A DNA stretch of 64,000 bases from Paracoccus sp. (in: a-proteobacteria) (GCF_030538655.1 NZ_JAUNTO010000001.1:62001-126000); one strand, 5' to 3'; positions 43,153 to 53,311 are shown, numbered from the stretch's first letter. The notes: generated by a model not told the origin, from the sequence alone. Program-made: numbers and translations.

Positions 43153-43720
43153 TGTCAATCACATCCAGCGATACGAACACCGTGCGCTGATCCAGAACCG
43201 CGACCGCGCCGCGTTCCTGCATCATCCGGCCCATGATCGGCAGCGCGGCACGGTAAAAAGCCGCGCGGTCGGCCTCGGCCCGCGCGTTCAGATCGGCGGC
43301 GACCTGTGCACGTTCCCGGCGCACCTCGGTCGCGCGCACATCGAACGCCTCGGCCAGACGGCGAAATTCGGCGGCATCGGCGGTGCTGCGCCGGGCCGTC
43401 AGGTCAGATTCTTCGGCAGACAGCTGTTCGGCCAAACGGTCGTTTTCTGCCTGAAGCAGACGGCCCTGTTCTTCAAGCTCGGCCTGCACACGCTGCCCCC
43501 AGGCCGAACGCAGGAATAGCGCATCTTCATCCACCGTCAGCACCGGGGCGATGGCCAGCACCGCCCCGTCAACCGCCGCCACCGTGCCACTGGGCAGCGC
43601 GGCGGGGTCACTGCTGCGCAGCGGCTTGATCGGCGGCGATGTAACCGGGTCGTCCTGCTGCGCTACCGCAGGGGCAGCCCAGACAGCCAGCACCGCCACG
43701 AATGCCGCCAGCCCGCGCAT
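43028..43720 (-). CDS. skp: OmpH/Skp family periplasmic chaperone
   Basis: 230 residues with a signal peptide ending 'AAPAVA-QQ'. After a proline-rich linker comes 'VLTVDEDALFLRSAWGQRVQAELEEQGRLLQAENDRLAEQL', in blocks, then a long coiled coil ('RRERAQVAADLNARAEADRAAF') and 'AVAVLDQRTVFVSLDVIDIT', the Skp/OmpH body. It escorts unfolded outer-membrane proteins to BamA. It directly follows bamA (1-nt overlap). Its 3' end is overlapped by the MFS gene, and the usual next gene, fabZ, is absent. Confidence 0.93.
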   Translation of the reverse strand: MRGLAAFVAVLAVWAAPAVAQQDDPVTSPPIKPLRSSDPAALPSGTVAAVDGAVLAIAPVLTVDEDALFLRSAWGQRVQAELEEQGRLLQAENDRLAEQLSAEESDLTARRSTADAAEFRRLAEAFDVRATEVRRERAQVAADLNARAEADRAAFYRAALPIMGRMMQERGAVAVLDQRTVFVSLDVIDITADLVTRLDQELGDGAGVTVQDAGDPPQPEAADPAAPSQD

Positions 43721-46020
43721 CAGAACTGCGTCGAGATGGTCAGATCGAACGACTGCGTTTCGTCATAGTCCATGTGCTTCAGCGGCTTGGCAAAGTTCAG
43801 CCGCAGCGGACCAATCGGCGTCGTCCAGAAAATCGACGCCCCGACCGAGGTGCGAATGTGCATCCCGTCATCCACCACTCCGCCCGTGCCGATCACATCG
43901 TTCAGGCCCCAGATCGCACCGGCATCAGCAAATACACCGCCGGTGATGCCGTATTCTTCGGGCAGCCCCAGCGGGAACTGCGCTTCGGTCCGCACGGCCC
44001 AGAAATAGTTGCCGCCCAAGGCATCCTGGTTCACCGCAGTCAGATCGCGCGGACCAGTGCCATTCGGGCGATAGCCGCGAATGCGGTTGGCGTTGCGGAA
44101 ACGGTCGGTCACGCGGGTTTCGTAATCACCATAGGCATAGATCGCCCCGGCCTCGAACTCGGCCCGCAGGGTGACTTCCTCGCGCCAGGCGCGACTTTCC
44201 ACACCGGCATTCAGGGTCGAGGTCACGGCCTTGACGTCGCCCCCCAGCCCGGCGAATTCCTGATTGAACCGGATGCGATAAGCGGTCAGCGGGTCCAGCC
44301 CGGTGTTCCGCGTGTCCCACGTATAGGTATAACCCAATGCCGAAGTCAGGCGCGAACCTTCCTCGCGCTGAATGATTTCGGAACTGTCCGTCGTGACGTT
44401 CAGCAGCCGGTTGTCGGCAATGGTATAGCCGACCTCAAGCCGCCCATTGGGCGACACGGGGAACTGCAACCCGGTCGAAAAACCGGCGCTGCGGGTATCA
44501 TATTTGGCGTTAAGCTGTTCGGTTTCCTGATACCAGCCGGAAATACGCCAGCGCAGATCGCGCGCAAACACCGACGGTTCCACAAAGGTCAGCCGCGCCT
44601 GCCGGTCACCATCGGCGGTCGAAATATTGACCCCCAGTTCCTGCCCGCGGCCCATAAAGTTCCGTTCGTTCACGGAAACCGCAAACCCAAGGCCCGAGTT
44701 TTCGCCGTAGGACGCGCCAAAGGTCAGGCTGCCGGTCGGCTGTTCCTCGACGTTGACATCAACGATCACCTGCTGATCGCTGCTGCCCTGCCGGGTCTGC
44801 ACCTGTGCATCCGAGAAATACCCCAGCGCACGGATGCGTTCGGCCGAGTTGCGGATTTCGCGCGGGCTGAACGGATCGCCTTCAACGGTGTGGAACTGAC
44901 GGCGGATCACCTCATCCAGGGTGGTGGTGTTGCCCTGAATGTCAATGCGTTCCACAAAGACGCGCGGGCCACGGGTCAGCACATAGGTCAGATCCAGCGT
45001 GCGGTTATCGGGGTTGCGGCTGATGCGCGGCTCGATATTGACGAAATCCTGCGATTGCTGGATTGCCACGGTTTCCATCCGGCGGATGGTGTTGTCGATC
45101 ACGGCAGGGTTGTAAATCGCACCGCTGCGCACCCGGTTCTGCGCGCCATAGGCCGCCGCATCCACGCCCGGAATCTCGGAAATGGTGGTGACATTGCCGA
45201 ACCGATACTGCGGCCCTTCCTGAATGTTGAAGGTGATATAAAAGGCATCACGCTCGCGAGCCAGTTCCGGGGCCACACCCTGCACCCTGAAATCCGCATA
45301 CCCGCGCGAACGATAGAAATCGGTCAGCAGCTGTTCATCCAGCGGGATACGGTCAGGCGCAAAGGTATCGCGCCGCACGAAGGTGCGCAGCAGGCCGGCC
45401 TGTTTGGTTTGCAGCACGTTGCGCAGGCGGCGGTCGGAAAACGCGCGGTTGCCGGTAAAGCCGATCCGCTCGATCTCGGTCAGGTCGCCTTCGGTAATTT
45501 CGAACACCAGATCGACGCGGTTATCCGACCGGCGGATGATGCGCGGTTCGACCCGCGCGGCATAGCGGCCATCGGCGGCATAAGCCTGCGCAATGGCGTT
45601 GGCATCGGCAATCGCCTGACTGGGCTGATAGACGCGACGCGATTGCGACTGGATCAAACTGGACAGTTCGGCGTCACGCTTGCGCCGGTTGCCCTCGAAA
45701 TTGATGACGTTCACCATCGGGTATTCGCGCACCCGGATCACCAGCGTATTGCCCTGCGGGATCACCTCGGCCGTTTCGAACAGGCCCGAGCCGATCAGCC
45801 GCTGCACCGCGTCATTCAATTCGCCGGGCGTGACGTTCTGGCCGCGCTGCACCCGCGCATAAGACAGGATCGTCGCCGGTTCGATGCGCTGGTTCCCCTC
45901 GATCCGCACATCGTTGAACACCGCCGCAGTGGCCGCGCCCGCCGTTACCATCCCAACCGGCGCCGCCAGCGCCAGCATCGTCATCAGCGCCACCGTGCGC
46001 GAGCCGAGTTTTCGTGTCAT
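43720..46020 (-). CDS. bamA: Outer membrane protein assembly factor BamA
   Basis: 766 residues with a signal peptide ('MLALAAPVGMVTAGAATA'). Five POTRA repeats are indicated by 'FNDVRIEGNQRIEPATI', 'VNVINFEGNRRKRDAEL', 'IERIGFTGNRAFSDRRL' and 'VERIDIQGNTTTLDEVI'. The barrel includes the lid loop 'RIRGYRPNGTGPRD' and 'FADAGAIWGLND', ending 'QSFDLTISTQF'. It inserts beta-barrel proteins into the outer membrane. It lies between rseP and skp in the conserved envelope operon. Confidence 0.98.
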   Translation of the reverse strand: MTRKLGSRTVALMTMLALAAPVGMVTAGAATAAVFNDVRIEGNQRIEPATILSYARVQRGQNVTPGELNDAVQRLIGSGLFETAEVIPQGNTLVIRVREYPMVNVINFEGNRRKRDAELSSLIQSQSRRVYQPSQAIADANAIAQAYAADGRYAARVEPRIIRRSDNRVDLVFEITEGDLTEIERIGFTGNRAFSDRRLRNVLQTKQAGLLRTFVRRDTFAPDRIPLDEQLLTDFYRSRGYADFRVQGVAPELARERDAFYITFNIQEGPQYRFGNVTTISEIPGVDAAAYGAQNRVRSGAIYNPAVIDNTIRRMETVAIQQSQDFVNIEPRISRNPDNRTLDLTYVLTRGPRVFVERIDIQGNTTTLDEVIRRQFHTVEGDPFSPREIRNSAERIRALGYFSDAQVQTRQGSSDQQVIVDVNVEEQPTGSLTFGASYGENSGLGFAVSVNERNFMGRGQELGVNISTADGDRQARLTFVEPSVFARDLRWRISGWYQETEQLNAKYDTRSAGFSTGLQFPVSPNGRLEVGYTIADNRLLNVTTDSSEIIQREEGSRLTSALGYTYTWDTRNTGLDPLTAYRIRFNQEFAGLGGDVKAVTSTLNAGVESRAWREEVTLRAEFEAGAIYAYGDYETRVTDRFRNANRIRGYRPNGTGPRDLTAVNQDALGGNYFWAVRTEAQFPLGLPEEYGITGGVFADAGAIWGLNDVIGTGGVVDDGMHIRTSVGASIFWTTPIGPLRLNFAKPLKHMDYDETQSFDLTISTQF

Positions 46021-46122
46021 TGCCGCCCTCTTTCCAGCCTGTATGCGGATCGCTGCCCGCTGGTTTCTTTTGTTCCACGCAATAGCCGGATCAGGTGGGG
46101 GCTGTCAAAACGCATCCGCGTT

Positions 46123-47454
46123 CTATGGACAGAAAAGATCGTTGGTGAGTCCGAAAATCATCAGCGCCACCACCGCCGCCATGCCAAGCGAGGTCAACAG
46201 GCTCAGCGCCCGATCCGATGGCGGACGGCCCGTCACGGCCTCGTAAGTGTAAAACATCAGGTGGCCGCCATCCAGAACCGGGATCGGCAACAGGTTCAAA
46301 AACCCGATGGCCGCCGACAGAACCGCGATCCACCACAGGAAATTCGCCCCACCCGCGCTGGCCGCCTGCCCCGTGCTTTCGGCAATGGAAATCGCCCCGC
46401 CCAGATTGCACGCGCCGATCTGCCCGGAAATCATCGCCCACATCCCGGTCAGGGACGAGGTGATGATGCCCCAAGTCTGCCCCGCGCCCAGCCACAGCGC
46501 CTCGATTGGGCCGGCGCGGCGGGTTTCAGGGGTGACATAGCCTTCGCCCCCCGTCACCCCAATCAGCCAGCGCCGTTCAAAACCGCCATCCGCCGAGGGC
46601 ATATCCTGTTCCTTGGGCCGCAACGTCACGCCAAGCTCACCCGCGCCGGGGCGCCAAACGCTCAGCCCAATCGGGTCGCCCGCCGCCGCCTCGACATGGG
46701 TGCGCAGATCGCTGAACCGGGCCAGCGGCTGATCGTTGGCGCGCAGGATCACATCCCCGCCGCGCAACCCCGCCTCGGCCGCCGCTGAACGCGGTGCGAT
46801 ACCGCTGACGCGGGGCGGCATCGGATCAGGCCCCGCCACGGTCAGCTCTACCCCGTCGCGGCGCACATGCCAATCATGGCTGGCCGCAGGCGACAGAGTG
46901 GCGGTCAGTTCGGCCAGGTCACGCCATGTCGCGACGGGATGGCCATCCAGCGCCAGAATCTGATCGCCGGGTTGCAGGTTGTTGATGGTGCCCGGCGGCC
47001 CCTCGATCACGCGGCCCACGGTCAGATCGCCGGTCGGCAGGCCCTGCACCATCGCAAAACCCGCAAAGACCAGAATCGCCAGAATAAAGTTGGCAACCGG
47101 CCCCGCCAGCAGGGTCGCAAACCGCGCCCACAGCGGCGCACCGTGCAACGTCTGCCGCAGGCGGGCCGGATCGACCGCCTGCCCCGGTCCTGCACTGGCC
47201 GCATTGGCATCGCCCAGAAACCGCACATAGCCGCCCAGCGGGATCGCCGCGACCTGCCACACCGTGCCCTGCCGGTCACGGATCGCCGCCAGACGCGGGC
47301 CGAAACCGACCGAAAACACCTCGGCCCGGATACCGGACCAGCGGCCCACCATCAGGTGGCCCAGTTCGTGCACGGTGACGATCACCGACAGCGCGACGAT
47401 AAAAGAAACCAGCGTCCACAGCGTGCCGCCGAATTGTGGGATCAGATCGGACAT
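46123..47454 (-). CDS. rseP: Site-2 zinc metalloprotease RseP
   Basis: 443 residues. 'VTVHELGHLMVGRW' holds the HExxH zinc motif in the first helix; 'GGAISIAESTGQAASAGG' and 'NLLPIPVLDGGHLM' contain the third metal ligand. The PDZ domain between them shows 'GLRGGDVILRANDQPLARFSDL'. RseP cleaves anti-sigma factors or signal peptide remnants within the inner membrane. It overlaps the dxr stop by 13 nt and precedes bamA. Confidence 0.96.
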   Translation of the reverse strand: MSDLIPQFGGTLWTLVSFIVALSVIVTVHELGHLMVGRWSGIRAEVFSVGFGPRLAAIRDRQGTVWQVAAIPLGGYVRFLGDANAASAGPGQAVDPARLRQTLHGAPLWARFATLLAGPVANFILAILVFAGFAMVQGLPTGDLTVGRVIEGPPGTINNLQPGDQILALDGHPVATWRDLAELTATLSPAASHDWHVRRDGVELTVAGPDPMPPRVSGIAPRSAAAEAGLRGGDVILRANDQPLARFSDLRTHVEAAAGDPIGLSVWRPGAGELGVTLRPKEQDMPSADGGFERRWLIGVTGGEGYVTPETRRAGPIEALWLGAGQTWGIITSSLTGMWAMISGQIGACNLGGAISIAESTGQAASAGGANFLWWIAVLSAAIGFLNLLPIPVLDGGHLMFYTYEAVTGRPPSDRALSLLTSLGMAAVVALMIFGLTNDLFCP

Positions 47455-48605
47455 GCTGCCTCTTTCCGTGCGGCGGCGTCCCAGTCAAGGACATCGCTTA
47501 AACTTGAAGGAGATTCCCCGAACCCCGGCTGCCCCGACAAACGATCAAGGGCATGGGCCACGCGCCCCGCCATTTCGGTGAATTTCAGGCGGCGCGCGAT
47601 GAAATCGTCCAGCGCCTGTTCCTTGGCGGCATTGAACACCGCCCCGGCCGCGCCGCCCGCCGCCATCACCCCGCGTGCCAAAGCCAGCGCAGGCCAGCGG
47701 GTTTCGCACGGCTCACGAAAGGTCAGGCTGCCGATTTTCGCCAGATCCAGAAGTGGCAGCGGCAAGGGGCGGCGATCCGGCCAGTTCAGCGCATAGCCGA
47801 TGGCGTGGCGCATATCGGGCGGGCCAAGATGCGCGATGGTGCCGCCATCATTATGCGTCACCATGGCATGAACGATGGATTCCGGGTGGACCAGCACCTT
47901 GATCCGGCGCGGCGGCAGATCAAAGAACTCATGCGCCTCAATGACTTCCATCGCCTTATTGAACATGCTGGCGCTGTCGATGGTGATGCGCTGCCCCATG
48001 GCCCAGTTCGGATGTGTGCTGGCCTGTTCGACCGTCGCCAGCGCAAGCTGTTCCAGCGGCCAGTCACGAAACGCCCCGCCCGAAGCGGTGATCGTCACAG
48101 CCTCGACATTTTCGATGTTATCCGATCCAAGTGACTGAAAAATAGCGGAGTGTTCAGAATCCACCGGCAGGATCGTCGCCCCGCCACGCCGCGCCGCCGC
48201 CTTGACCAAAGGCGCGGCACAGACCAGCGATTCCTTGTTCGCCAAGGCCAGCGTGCCGCCACGTTCCAGCGCCGCCAGCCCCGGCGGCAAACCCGCCGCG
48301 CCAACGATAGCCGAAAGGGTCCAGTCAGCGGGGCGGCTGGCCGCTTCGATCAGCGCGGCACCGCCCGCCGCCACCTGAACCCCCGATCCGGCCAGCGCGT
48401 CGCGCAGATCAGGCAGCGCATCGTCATATGCCGTCACGGCGATTTCGGCCCGCAGGGCACGCGCCATTTCGGCCAGACGAGCGATGTTGCGCCCCCCGCT
48501 CAGCGCAACGGTGCGGAACGCATCCGGCCCGCCTGCGCGCATCAGCAAATCAAAACCGCTTTCCCCAATGGACCCGGTGGCCCCGAATATCGACACGCCG
48601 CGCAT
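47442..48605 (-). CDS. dxr: 1-deoxy-D-xylulose 5-phosphate reductoisomerase
   Basis: 387 residues. 'VSIFGATGSIGESGFDLL' is the NADPH-binding motif, 'LANKESLVCAA' and 'ILPVDSEHSAIFQSLG' the metal/substrate site, 'TITASGGAFRDWPLE' the flexible loop, and 'HPESIVHAMVTHNDGG' the C-terminal site. It commits carbon to the MEP isoprenoid pathway, which supplies UppS encoded upstream. It is 5 nt after cdsA and overlaps rseP. Confidence 0.98.
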   Translation of the reverse strand: MRGVSIFGATGSIGESGFDLLMRAGGPDAFRTVALSGGRNIARLAEMARALRAEIAVTAYDDALPDLRDALAGSGVQVAAGGAALIEAASRPADWTLSAIVGAAGLPPGLAALERGGTLALANKESLVCAAPLVKAAARRGGATILPVDSEHSAIFQSLGSDNIENVEAVTITASGGAFRDWPLEQLALATVEQASTHPNWAMGQRITIDSASMFNKAMEVIEAHEFFDLPPRRIKVLVHPESIVHAMVTHNDGGTIAHLGPPDMRHAIGYALNWPDRRPLPLPLLDLAKIGSLTFREPCETRWPALALARGVMAAGGAAGAVFNAAKEQALDDFIARRLKFTEMAGRVAHALDRLSGQPGFGESPSSLSDVLDWDAAARKEAACPI

Positions 48606-48610
48606 ATGGA

Positions 48611-49441
48611 TTACAGCACCCGCGGCAGGGTCGCGATCAGCCCGATGGCCATCACCGCCAGCGTGGCCCCGGTGATCGCGTCAAACCGATCCATGAAACC
48701 ACCGTGGCCGGGGATCAGGTTAGAGCTGTCCTTGACCCCTGCCCGCCGCTTGAGCCAGCTTTCGGCAATATCGCCCATCTGTCCGGCAAAGGCGACCAGC
48801 GGCGAAATCCACAACAGTGCAGGATCGCCCGCCCCGGTCGCCACCAGAACACCGCCGACGATCAGCGCACCAAACCACCCCGCCACCGTGCCCGACCATG
48901 TTTTCTTGGGGCTGAGGCGCGGCCAGAACTTTGGCCCACCGATGATCTTGCCCGCGAAATAGCCCGCGACATCGGACGCGATCACGATCCCCATCAGCCA
49001 CAGAACAAAGGGCAGGCCCAGAACCTCGCGGAAACCGACCAGGCCAAAGCCGACCAACAAGATCGCCAATCCAAAGGCGGCAAACACCCAGCGGTTGCCA
49101 CTGGCGGCACCGGGCAGGCCCGCGATGATCGGGATCAACAGCGCCAGAACGCCCCATTCGTCAAAGAAATTCAACGAGGTATAAACCGCACCCCCCGCCA
49201 GCACAGCCAGCACCAGCGGACGCCAGCGGCCAAAGGGCGTATCGTGCATTTCGGGGTGGCGCCAGCCAGTCAGCCGCGCCAGTTCCCAGAATGTGATACC
49301 GATGATGACCGCCATACCCATGCGCAGCCAGATGCCACTGGCCATGGCCAGAACAGCGCCAATCGCCAACAGCACCGTCGCCGAAATCAAGCGTCGGGAC
49401 AGGTCAGTCCAACGCCCGCTGCCCGCCGCCGCGCCCGTCAT
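48611..49441 (-). CDS. cdsA: Phosphatidate cytidylyltransferase
   Basis: 276 residues, mostly hydrophobic helices. The C-terminal signature region 'RRAGVKDSSNLIPGHGGFMDRFDAI' with S-x-x-x-R-x-x-K-D-x-x-x-x-x-P-G-H-G-G-x-x-D-R-x-D is intact, as is 'GPKFWPRLSPKKTWSG'. It makes CDP-diacylglycerol for phospholipid synthesis in the inner membrane. Its start overlaps the uppS stop by 4 nt. Confidence 0.97.
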   Translation of the reverse strand: MTGAAAGSGRWTDLSRRLISATVLLAIGAVLAMASGIWLRMGMAVIIGITFWELARLTGWRHPEMHDTPFGRWRPLVLAVLAGGAVYTSLNFFDEWGVLALLIPIIAGLPGAASGNRWVFAAFGLAILLVGFGLVGFREVLGLPFVLWLMGIVIASDVAGYFAGKIIGGPKFWPRLSPKKTWSGTVAGWFGALIVGGVLVATGAGDPALLWISPLVAFAGQMGDIAESWLKRRAGVKDSSNLIPGHGGFMDRFDAITGATLAVMAIGLIATLPRVL

Positions 49442-50163
49442 GCCCCGCCAAAGCGCCGGTCGCGCAGGCCAAAGCGATCAAGAACCGTGGCCAGATGGTC
49501 GGGGGTGAAATCCGGCCACAACGTCTGGGTGAATTCATACTCCGCATAAGCTGCCTGAAACGGCAGAAAGTTCGATGTCCGCGTCTCGCCCGAGGTGCGG
49601 ATCACCAGATCGGGGTCGGGCAGGCCCGCCGTATCCAGGCAGGCGGCCAGATCAGCCTCGGTCGGGCGGTCGATTTGCCCCGCAGCAATCTTTGCCGCCA
49701 GACGGGTCGAGGCGCGCACCAACTCGTCACGCCCGCCATAGTTGATGGCCACAGTCAGGTTCAGCCGGGCATTCACCGCCGTCCGCGCCTCGATCGAGGC
49801 CATCAGATCTTGCAGTTTACCGTCCAGACGGTCGCGGCTGCCGATAAAGCGCAACCGCACGCCTTCGGCGGCCATACCGTCAGCCTCGCGTTCGATATAG
49901 CGGCGGAAAATACCCATCAGACCAATGACTTCTTCGGTCGAGCGTTTCCAGTTTTCCGTAGAAAACGCGTAAACGGTCAGCCAGCCCACGCCCAGATCAG
50001 GGCAGGCGCGGACGATCTGTTTTACCCGTTCGGCACCGCGTCGGTGGCCAACCAGCCGCGGCCAGCCGCGCTGAGTCGCCCATCGGCCATTGCCGTCCAT
50101 GATGATGGCCACATGCCGGGGCGCTGTATTCGCGCCAATCGAAGGTGCCGTTTCCGCTGCCAT
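49438..50163 (-). CDS. uppS: Undecaprenyl (di-trans,poly-cis) diphosphate synthase
   Basis: 241 residues from ATG 50163. 'HVAIIMDGNGRWATQRG' carries the catalytic Asp and the IPP-binding residues; 'GHRRGAERVKQIVRA', 'YAFSTENWKRSTEEV' and 'RTSGETRTSNFLPFQAAYAEYEF' in blocks complete the cis-prenyltransferase core. It makes the C55 carrier precursor for peptidoglycan and capsule. It lies 7 nt after frr and overlaps cdsA. Confidence 0.97.
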   Translation of the reverse strand: MAAETAPSIGANTAPRHVAIIMDGNGRWATQRGWPRLVGHRRGAERVKQIVRACPDLGVGWLTVYAFSTENWKRSTEEVIGLMGIFRRYIEREADGMAAEGVRLRFIGSRDRLDGKLQDLMASIEARTAVNARLNLTVAINYGGRDELVRASTRLAAKIAAGQIDRPTEADLAACLDTAGLPDPDLVIRTSGETRTSNFLPFQAAYAEYEFTQTLWPDFTPDHLATVLDRFGLRDRRFGGA

Positions 50164-50170
50164 ACCTGGT

Positions 50171-50734
50171 TCAGACCTGCATGATTTCGGCCTGTTTGGC
50201 CTCAAGCGCCTGATCGACATTGCCGATCATCTTGTCGGTCAGTTCCTGCACGGCGGTTTCCCAGAATTTCTGGTCATCCTCGGGCATTCCGTTGGCCTTA
50301 CCCTTTTTGATCTGATCCATGCCGTCGCGGCGGACGTTGCGGATCGCCACACGCGCGTGTTCGGCGTATTGCGCGGCCACCTTGGTCAGATCGCGGCGCC
50401 GTTCTTCGTTCAGTTCGGGGATGGGCAGCATGATGATGGTGCCGTTCAGTTGCGGGTTGATCCCCAGCCCGGATTCGCGGATCGCCTTTTCCGCCTTGCC
50501 GACCAGCGCCTTGTCCCAGACATTGATCGTGACCATACGCGGTTCCGGCACGTTGACGGTGCCGATCTGGTTGATCGGGGTCGGGCTGCCATAAGCGTCA
50601 ACCATGATCGGTTCGACCATCGAGGCCGAGGCCCGCCCTGTGCGCAGCGAGCCGAATTCGTGGCGCAGTGATTCCATCGCACCTTTCATCCGCCGTTCCA
50701 GATCGTCGATGTCGATTTCGATTTCCTCAGCCAT
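50171..50734 (-). CDS. frr: Ribosome recycling factor
   Basis: 187 residues. '[27 protein letters not shown]', in blocks, is the N-terminal signature, then '[21 protein letters not shown]' and 'VRDDMDQIKK'-like '[16 protein letters not shown]' follow. With EF-G it splits post-termination ribosomes. It opens the frr-uppS-cdsA-dxr-rseP-bamA-skp operon; pyrH, often just upstream, is not present here. Confidence 0.97.
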   Translation of the reverse strand: MAEEIEIDIDDLERRMKGAMESLRHEFGSLRTGRASASMVEPIMVDAYGSPTPINQIGTVNVPEPRMVTINVWDKALVGKAEKAIRESGLGINPQLNGTIIMLPIPELNEERRRDLTKVAAQYAEHARVAIRNVRRDGMDQIKKGKANGMPEDDQKFWETAVQELTDKMIGNVDQALEAKQAEIMQV

Positions 50735-50838
50735 CGGCCCTGCCTTTTACTCTGACGTTCCGCCGCTTGTAACCGCAAATGGCGAACAGGCAAAGGGGGA
50801 TAGCAGAAACCAGTAAGCGTTCGGTAAACTTGCGCCGG

Positions 50839-51429
50839 TCAGCCAAGATCCAGCCGGTCGCGGCTGCCAGCGGCAAAGCGGCGCAGCACGGCAGGATAAA
50901 GCTGATGTTCCACCTTCAGCACCCGCGCAGCCAGCGCAGCGGCATCATCGCCCGGCATCACCGGCACCCGACCCTGCCCCAGAATCGGCCCGGCATCCAG
51001 ATCGGCCGTGACCTGATGAACCGTGGCCCCGGCCCATTCATCGCCTGCGTCCAGCGCGCGCTGATGCGTGTGCAACCCCGGATATTTGGGCAGCAGGGAC
51101 GGATGAATATTCAAAATCCGCCCCGCATAACGGTCAACAAAGGCGGGTGTCAGAATGCGCATGAACCCGGCCAGACAGATGATGTCGGGGGCCACCGCAT
51201 CCAGATGTGCGGCCAGCTCGGTTTCAAACGCCGCCCTGTCGCGGCCAAAGGCGCGGTGATCGACTGCCGCCACCGGCACGCCCCGTTCCACGGCCCGCGC
51301 CAGACCGCCCGCATCAGGATCGTTCGACAGCACCAGAACCGGCCGCGCCGGATGATCGCCGGTCATGCTGTCCAGCAGGCGGACCATGTTCGACCCGCCG
51401 CCGGAAATGAGAATCGCGACACGCTTCAC
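50839..51429 (-). CDS. purN: Phosphoribosylglycinamide formyltransferase
   Basis: 196 residues. '[19 protein letters not shown]' opens the fold, '[45 protein letters not shown]', in blocks, contains the catalytic N-H-D set (NIHPSLLP) and '[19 protein letters not shown]' the folate site. It formylates GAR in purine synthesis. Its start overlaps the purM stop by 4 nt, the conserved purM-purN coupling. Confidence 0.97.
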   Translation of the reverse strand: MKRVAILISGGGSNMVRLLDSMTGDHPARPVLVLSNDPDAGGLARAVERGVPVAAVDHRAFGRDRAAFETELAAHLDAVAPDIICLAGFMRILTPAFVDRYAGRILNIHPSLLPKYPGLHTHQRALDAGDEWAGATVHQVTADLDAGPILGQGRVPVMPGDDAAALAARVLKVEHQLYPAVLRRFAAGSRDRLDLG

Positions 51430-52472
51430 AACAAGCGACCACTGTAGGATACGCCCTGCCCCGCCGTCACATGCCCCAGCCGTGCAACGGTTTCGCCCGC
51501 CTCGGTCAGCGCATCCGCGATGGCATCCGCGCGATCAGGCGCAACGGCCAAAATCATGCCAATGCCGCTGTTGAAGGTTTTCAGCATCTCGACTTCGGAC
51601 ACACCACCAGCCTCGGCCAGCCAGCGAAACACCGGGGGCAGTTCCCACGCGCCCAGATCGACCTGCGCGCCCATGCCCTTGGGCAGAACGCGCGGCAGGT
51701 TTTCGGTGATGCCGCCGCCGGTGATATGGGCCAGCGCATGAACCCCGCCCAAGCGGATCGCGGCCAGCACGGGCTTTACATACAGCCGCGTCGGCACCAG
51801 CAATGCCTGCCCCAGCGTGCCGCCACCAAAGGGCGAGGCGGAATCCCAGTCCAGCCCCGCCGCCTGCGCCACGCGGCGCACCAGTGAAAAGCCGTTGGAA
51901 TGCACCCCGTCCGAGGTCAGCCCCAGCAGCACATCGCCCTGCGCCACGCCCGCCGGCAGCTGCGAGCCACGTTCCAGCGCGCCGACCGCGAAACCGGCCA
52001 GATCGAAATCGCCCTTGGCATACATGCCGGGCATCTCGGCCGTCTCACCGCCAATCAGCGCCGCACCGGAACGGCGGCAGCCTTCGGCGATGCCATTGAT
52101 AACCCGTGCCGCCTCGTCCACGGACAGTTTGCCGGTGGCGAAATAGTCCAGAAAGAACAGCGGCTCGGCCCCCTGGCAGACCAGATCGTTCACACACATC
52201 GCCACAAGGTCAATGCCCACGCCGTCCAGATGCCCGGTGTCGATCGCAATCCGCAGCTTGGTGCCGACGCCATCGGTCGCCGCCACCAGAACCGGATCGC
52301 TGAACCCCGCCGCGCGCGGATCGAACAGCGCCCCGAAACCACCAAGGGCATCCATCACACCGGGACGCGTCGTCGCCGCTGCGGCAGGTTTGATCTGTTC
52401 GACCAGCGCATTGCCCGCGTCAATGTCGACCCCGGCCTGCGCATAGGTCAGCCCTTGTTTCGGTTCGGTCAT
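51426..52472 (-). CDS. purM: Phosphoribosylformylglycinamidine cyclo-ligase
   Basis: 348 residues from ATG 52472. '[20 protein letters not shown]' is the typical start; '[15 protein letters not shown]', '[22 protein letters not shown]' and '[13 protein letters not shown]' are the AIR synthetase signatures, with '[16 protein letters not shown]' in the C-terminal half. It closes the imidazole ring in purine synthesis. It lies upstream of and overlaps purN. Confidence 0.98.
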   Translation of the reverse strand: MTEPKQGLTYAQAGVDIDAGNALVEQIKPAAAATTRPGVMDALGGFGALFDPRAAGFSDPVLVAATDGVGTKLRIAIDTGHLDGVGIDLVAMCVNDLVCQGAEPLFFLDYFATGKLSVDEAARVINGIAEGCRRSGAALIGGETAEMPGMYAKGDFDLAGFAVGALERGSQLPAGVAQGDVLLGLTSDGVHSNGFSLVRRVAQAAGLDWDSASPFGGGTLGQALLVPTRLYVKPVLAAIRLGGVHALAHITGGGITENLPRVLPKGMGAQVDLGAWELPPVFRWLAEAGGVSEVEMLKTFNSGIGMILAVAPDRADAIADALTEAGETVARLGHVTAGQGVSYSGRLL

Positions 52473-52592
52473 CCTGTCCCCCGTATCCGCGTTCCTTTCG
52501 CGATACCCCAAGGGCTGCGCGCAGGCAATGCGGCGCAAATGGTCCGCTTGACCGGCGCGGCGTTGCGACTTAGGTCAGGGGCAGATCATCGG

Positions 52593-52668
52593 GGGCCTGT
52601 AGCTCAATGGTCAGAGCAGGGCGCTCATAACGCCTTGGTTGGGGGTTCGAGTCCCTCCGGGCCTACCA
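52593..52668 (+). tRNA. tRNA with CAU anticodon (Ile2/lysidine type favoured over elongator Met)
   Basis: A 76-nt cloverleaf: acceptor GGGCCTG/CGGGCCT, D-arm GCTCAATGGTCAGAGC, anticodon arm GGGCG-CTCATAA-CGCCT, T-arm GGGGG-TTCGAGT-CCCTC, and an encoded CCA. The anticodon is CAT. The anticodon stem and following TTGGT resemble tRNA-Ile2, whose C34 is changed to lysidine, more than elongator tRNA-Met; it is not initiator-like. Identity cannot be settled from anticodon alone. Confidence 0.93.
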
Positions 52669-52717
52669 TTCCCACGCCAAGGGCACAGGCCGCGCCGCCC
52701 CCTGCCCACAGTTCCTT

Positions 52718-53311
52718 TTATTTCACAGCCAGTTGCCGCACAACGTTCCGTGCCTGTTCGATCAGCGCGGCATGGTGGGCCACGATGTCGTCTGTTGCCC
52801 CGCCCAACACGTCATAGAGGCACACGACCTCGCTGTCCTCGGCCCCGCAATAGCCGGAAATACCGACATTCAGGTGCCGCATCATCGCCTCACCTAAGCC
52901 GCGTTTGTTAAAGGCCGATTCGGGTTCGCCAGCCAAACCGATCCAGCGATGAGTCTTGATCGGCAGGCGGCGGCGGTTGCCATAGGCGATACCATAGTTC
53001 CACACCCGGTCGATATAGCCCTTCAGCATCGCCGGAATTGAAAACCACCAGATCGGAAACACAAAGATGATCGTGTCCCTGGTGCGCAGATCATCGGCTA
53101 ACCGCATGGTTTCGTCGGAATAAGTCTTGTCCAGATTTTCCCAATCCGGTTCATCCGATGGCAGCAGCACCGGATCAAAGCCAGCGCGATACAGGTCCAG
53201 TTCGGCCACAGCCACGTCCAGCCTGGACAGTTCGTCCCGAACGGCATCGACAACGTGGGCCGTCATGGAATCGACGCGCGGATGCGCCCAGACAAGTTGA
53301 ACAGATTTCAT
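52718..53311 (-). CDS. NAD(P)H-dependent flavin oxidoreductase (MdaB/KefF-like, Flavodoxin_2)
   Basis: 197 residues from ATG 53311 with AAGGAAAG upstream. 'VQLVWAHPRVDSMTAHVVDAV' is the phosphate loop; 'DTIIFVFPIWWFSIPAMLKGYIDRVWNYGIAYG', in blocks, is the conserved flavodoxin-2 core. Family members are quinone or small-molecule reductases using FMN/FAD. It stands alone between tRNA(CAU) and the cytochrome gene, on the same strand as the nos operon but separated from it by a strong terminator. The substrate is unknown. Confidence 0.87.
   Translation of the reverse strand: MKSVQLVWAHPRVDSMTAHVVDAVRDELSRLDVAVAELDLYRAGFDPVLLPSDEPDWENLDKTYSDETMRLADDLRTRDTIIFVFPIWWFSIPAMLKGYIDRVWNYGIAYGNRRRLPIKTHRWIGLAGEPESAFNKRGLGEAMMRHLNVGISGYCGAEDSEVVCLYDVLGGATDDIVAHHAALIEQARNVVRQLAVK

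Noticed and set aside
43702..46788. A 1028-codon open frame on the strand opposite bamA
   Set aside because: It is antisense to a clear bamA/rseP region, rich in Arg/His/Gly/Gln with no domain or ribosome site; long antisense frames are expected in GC-rich codon-biased DNA.
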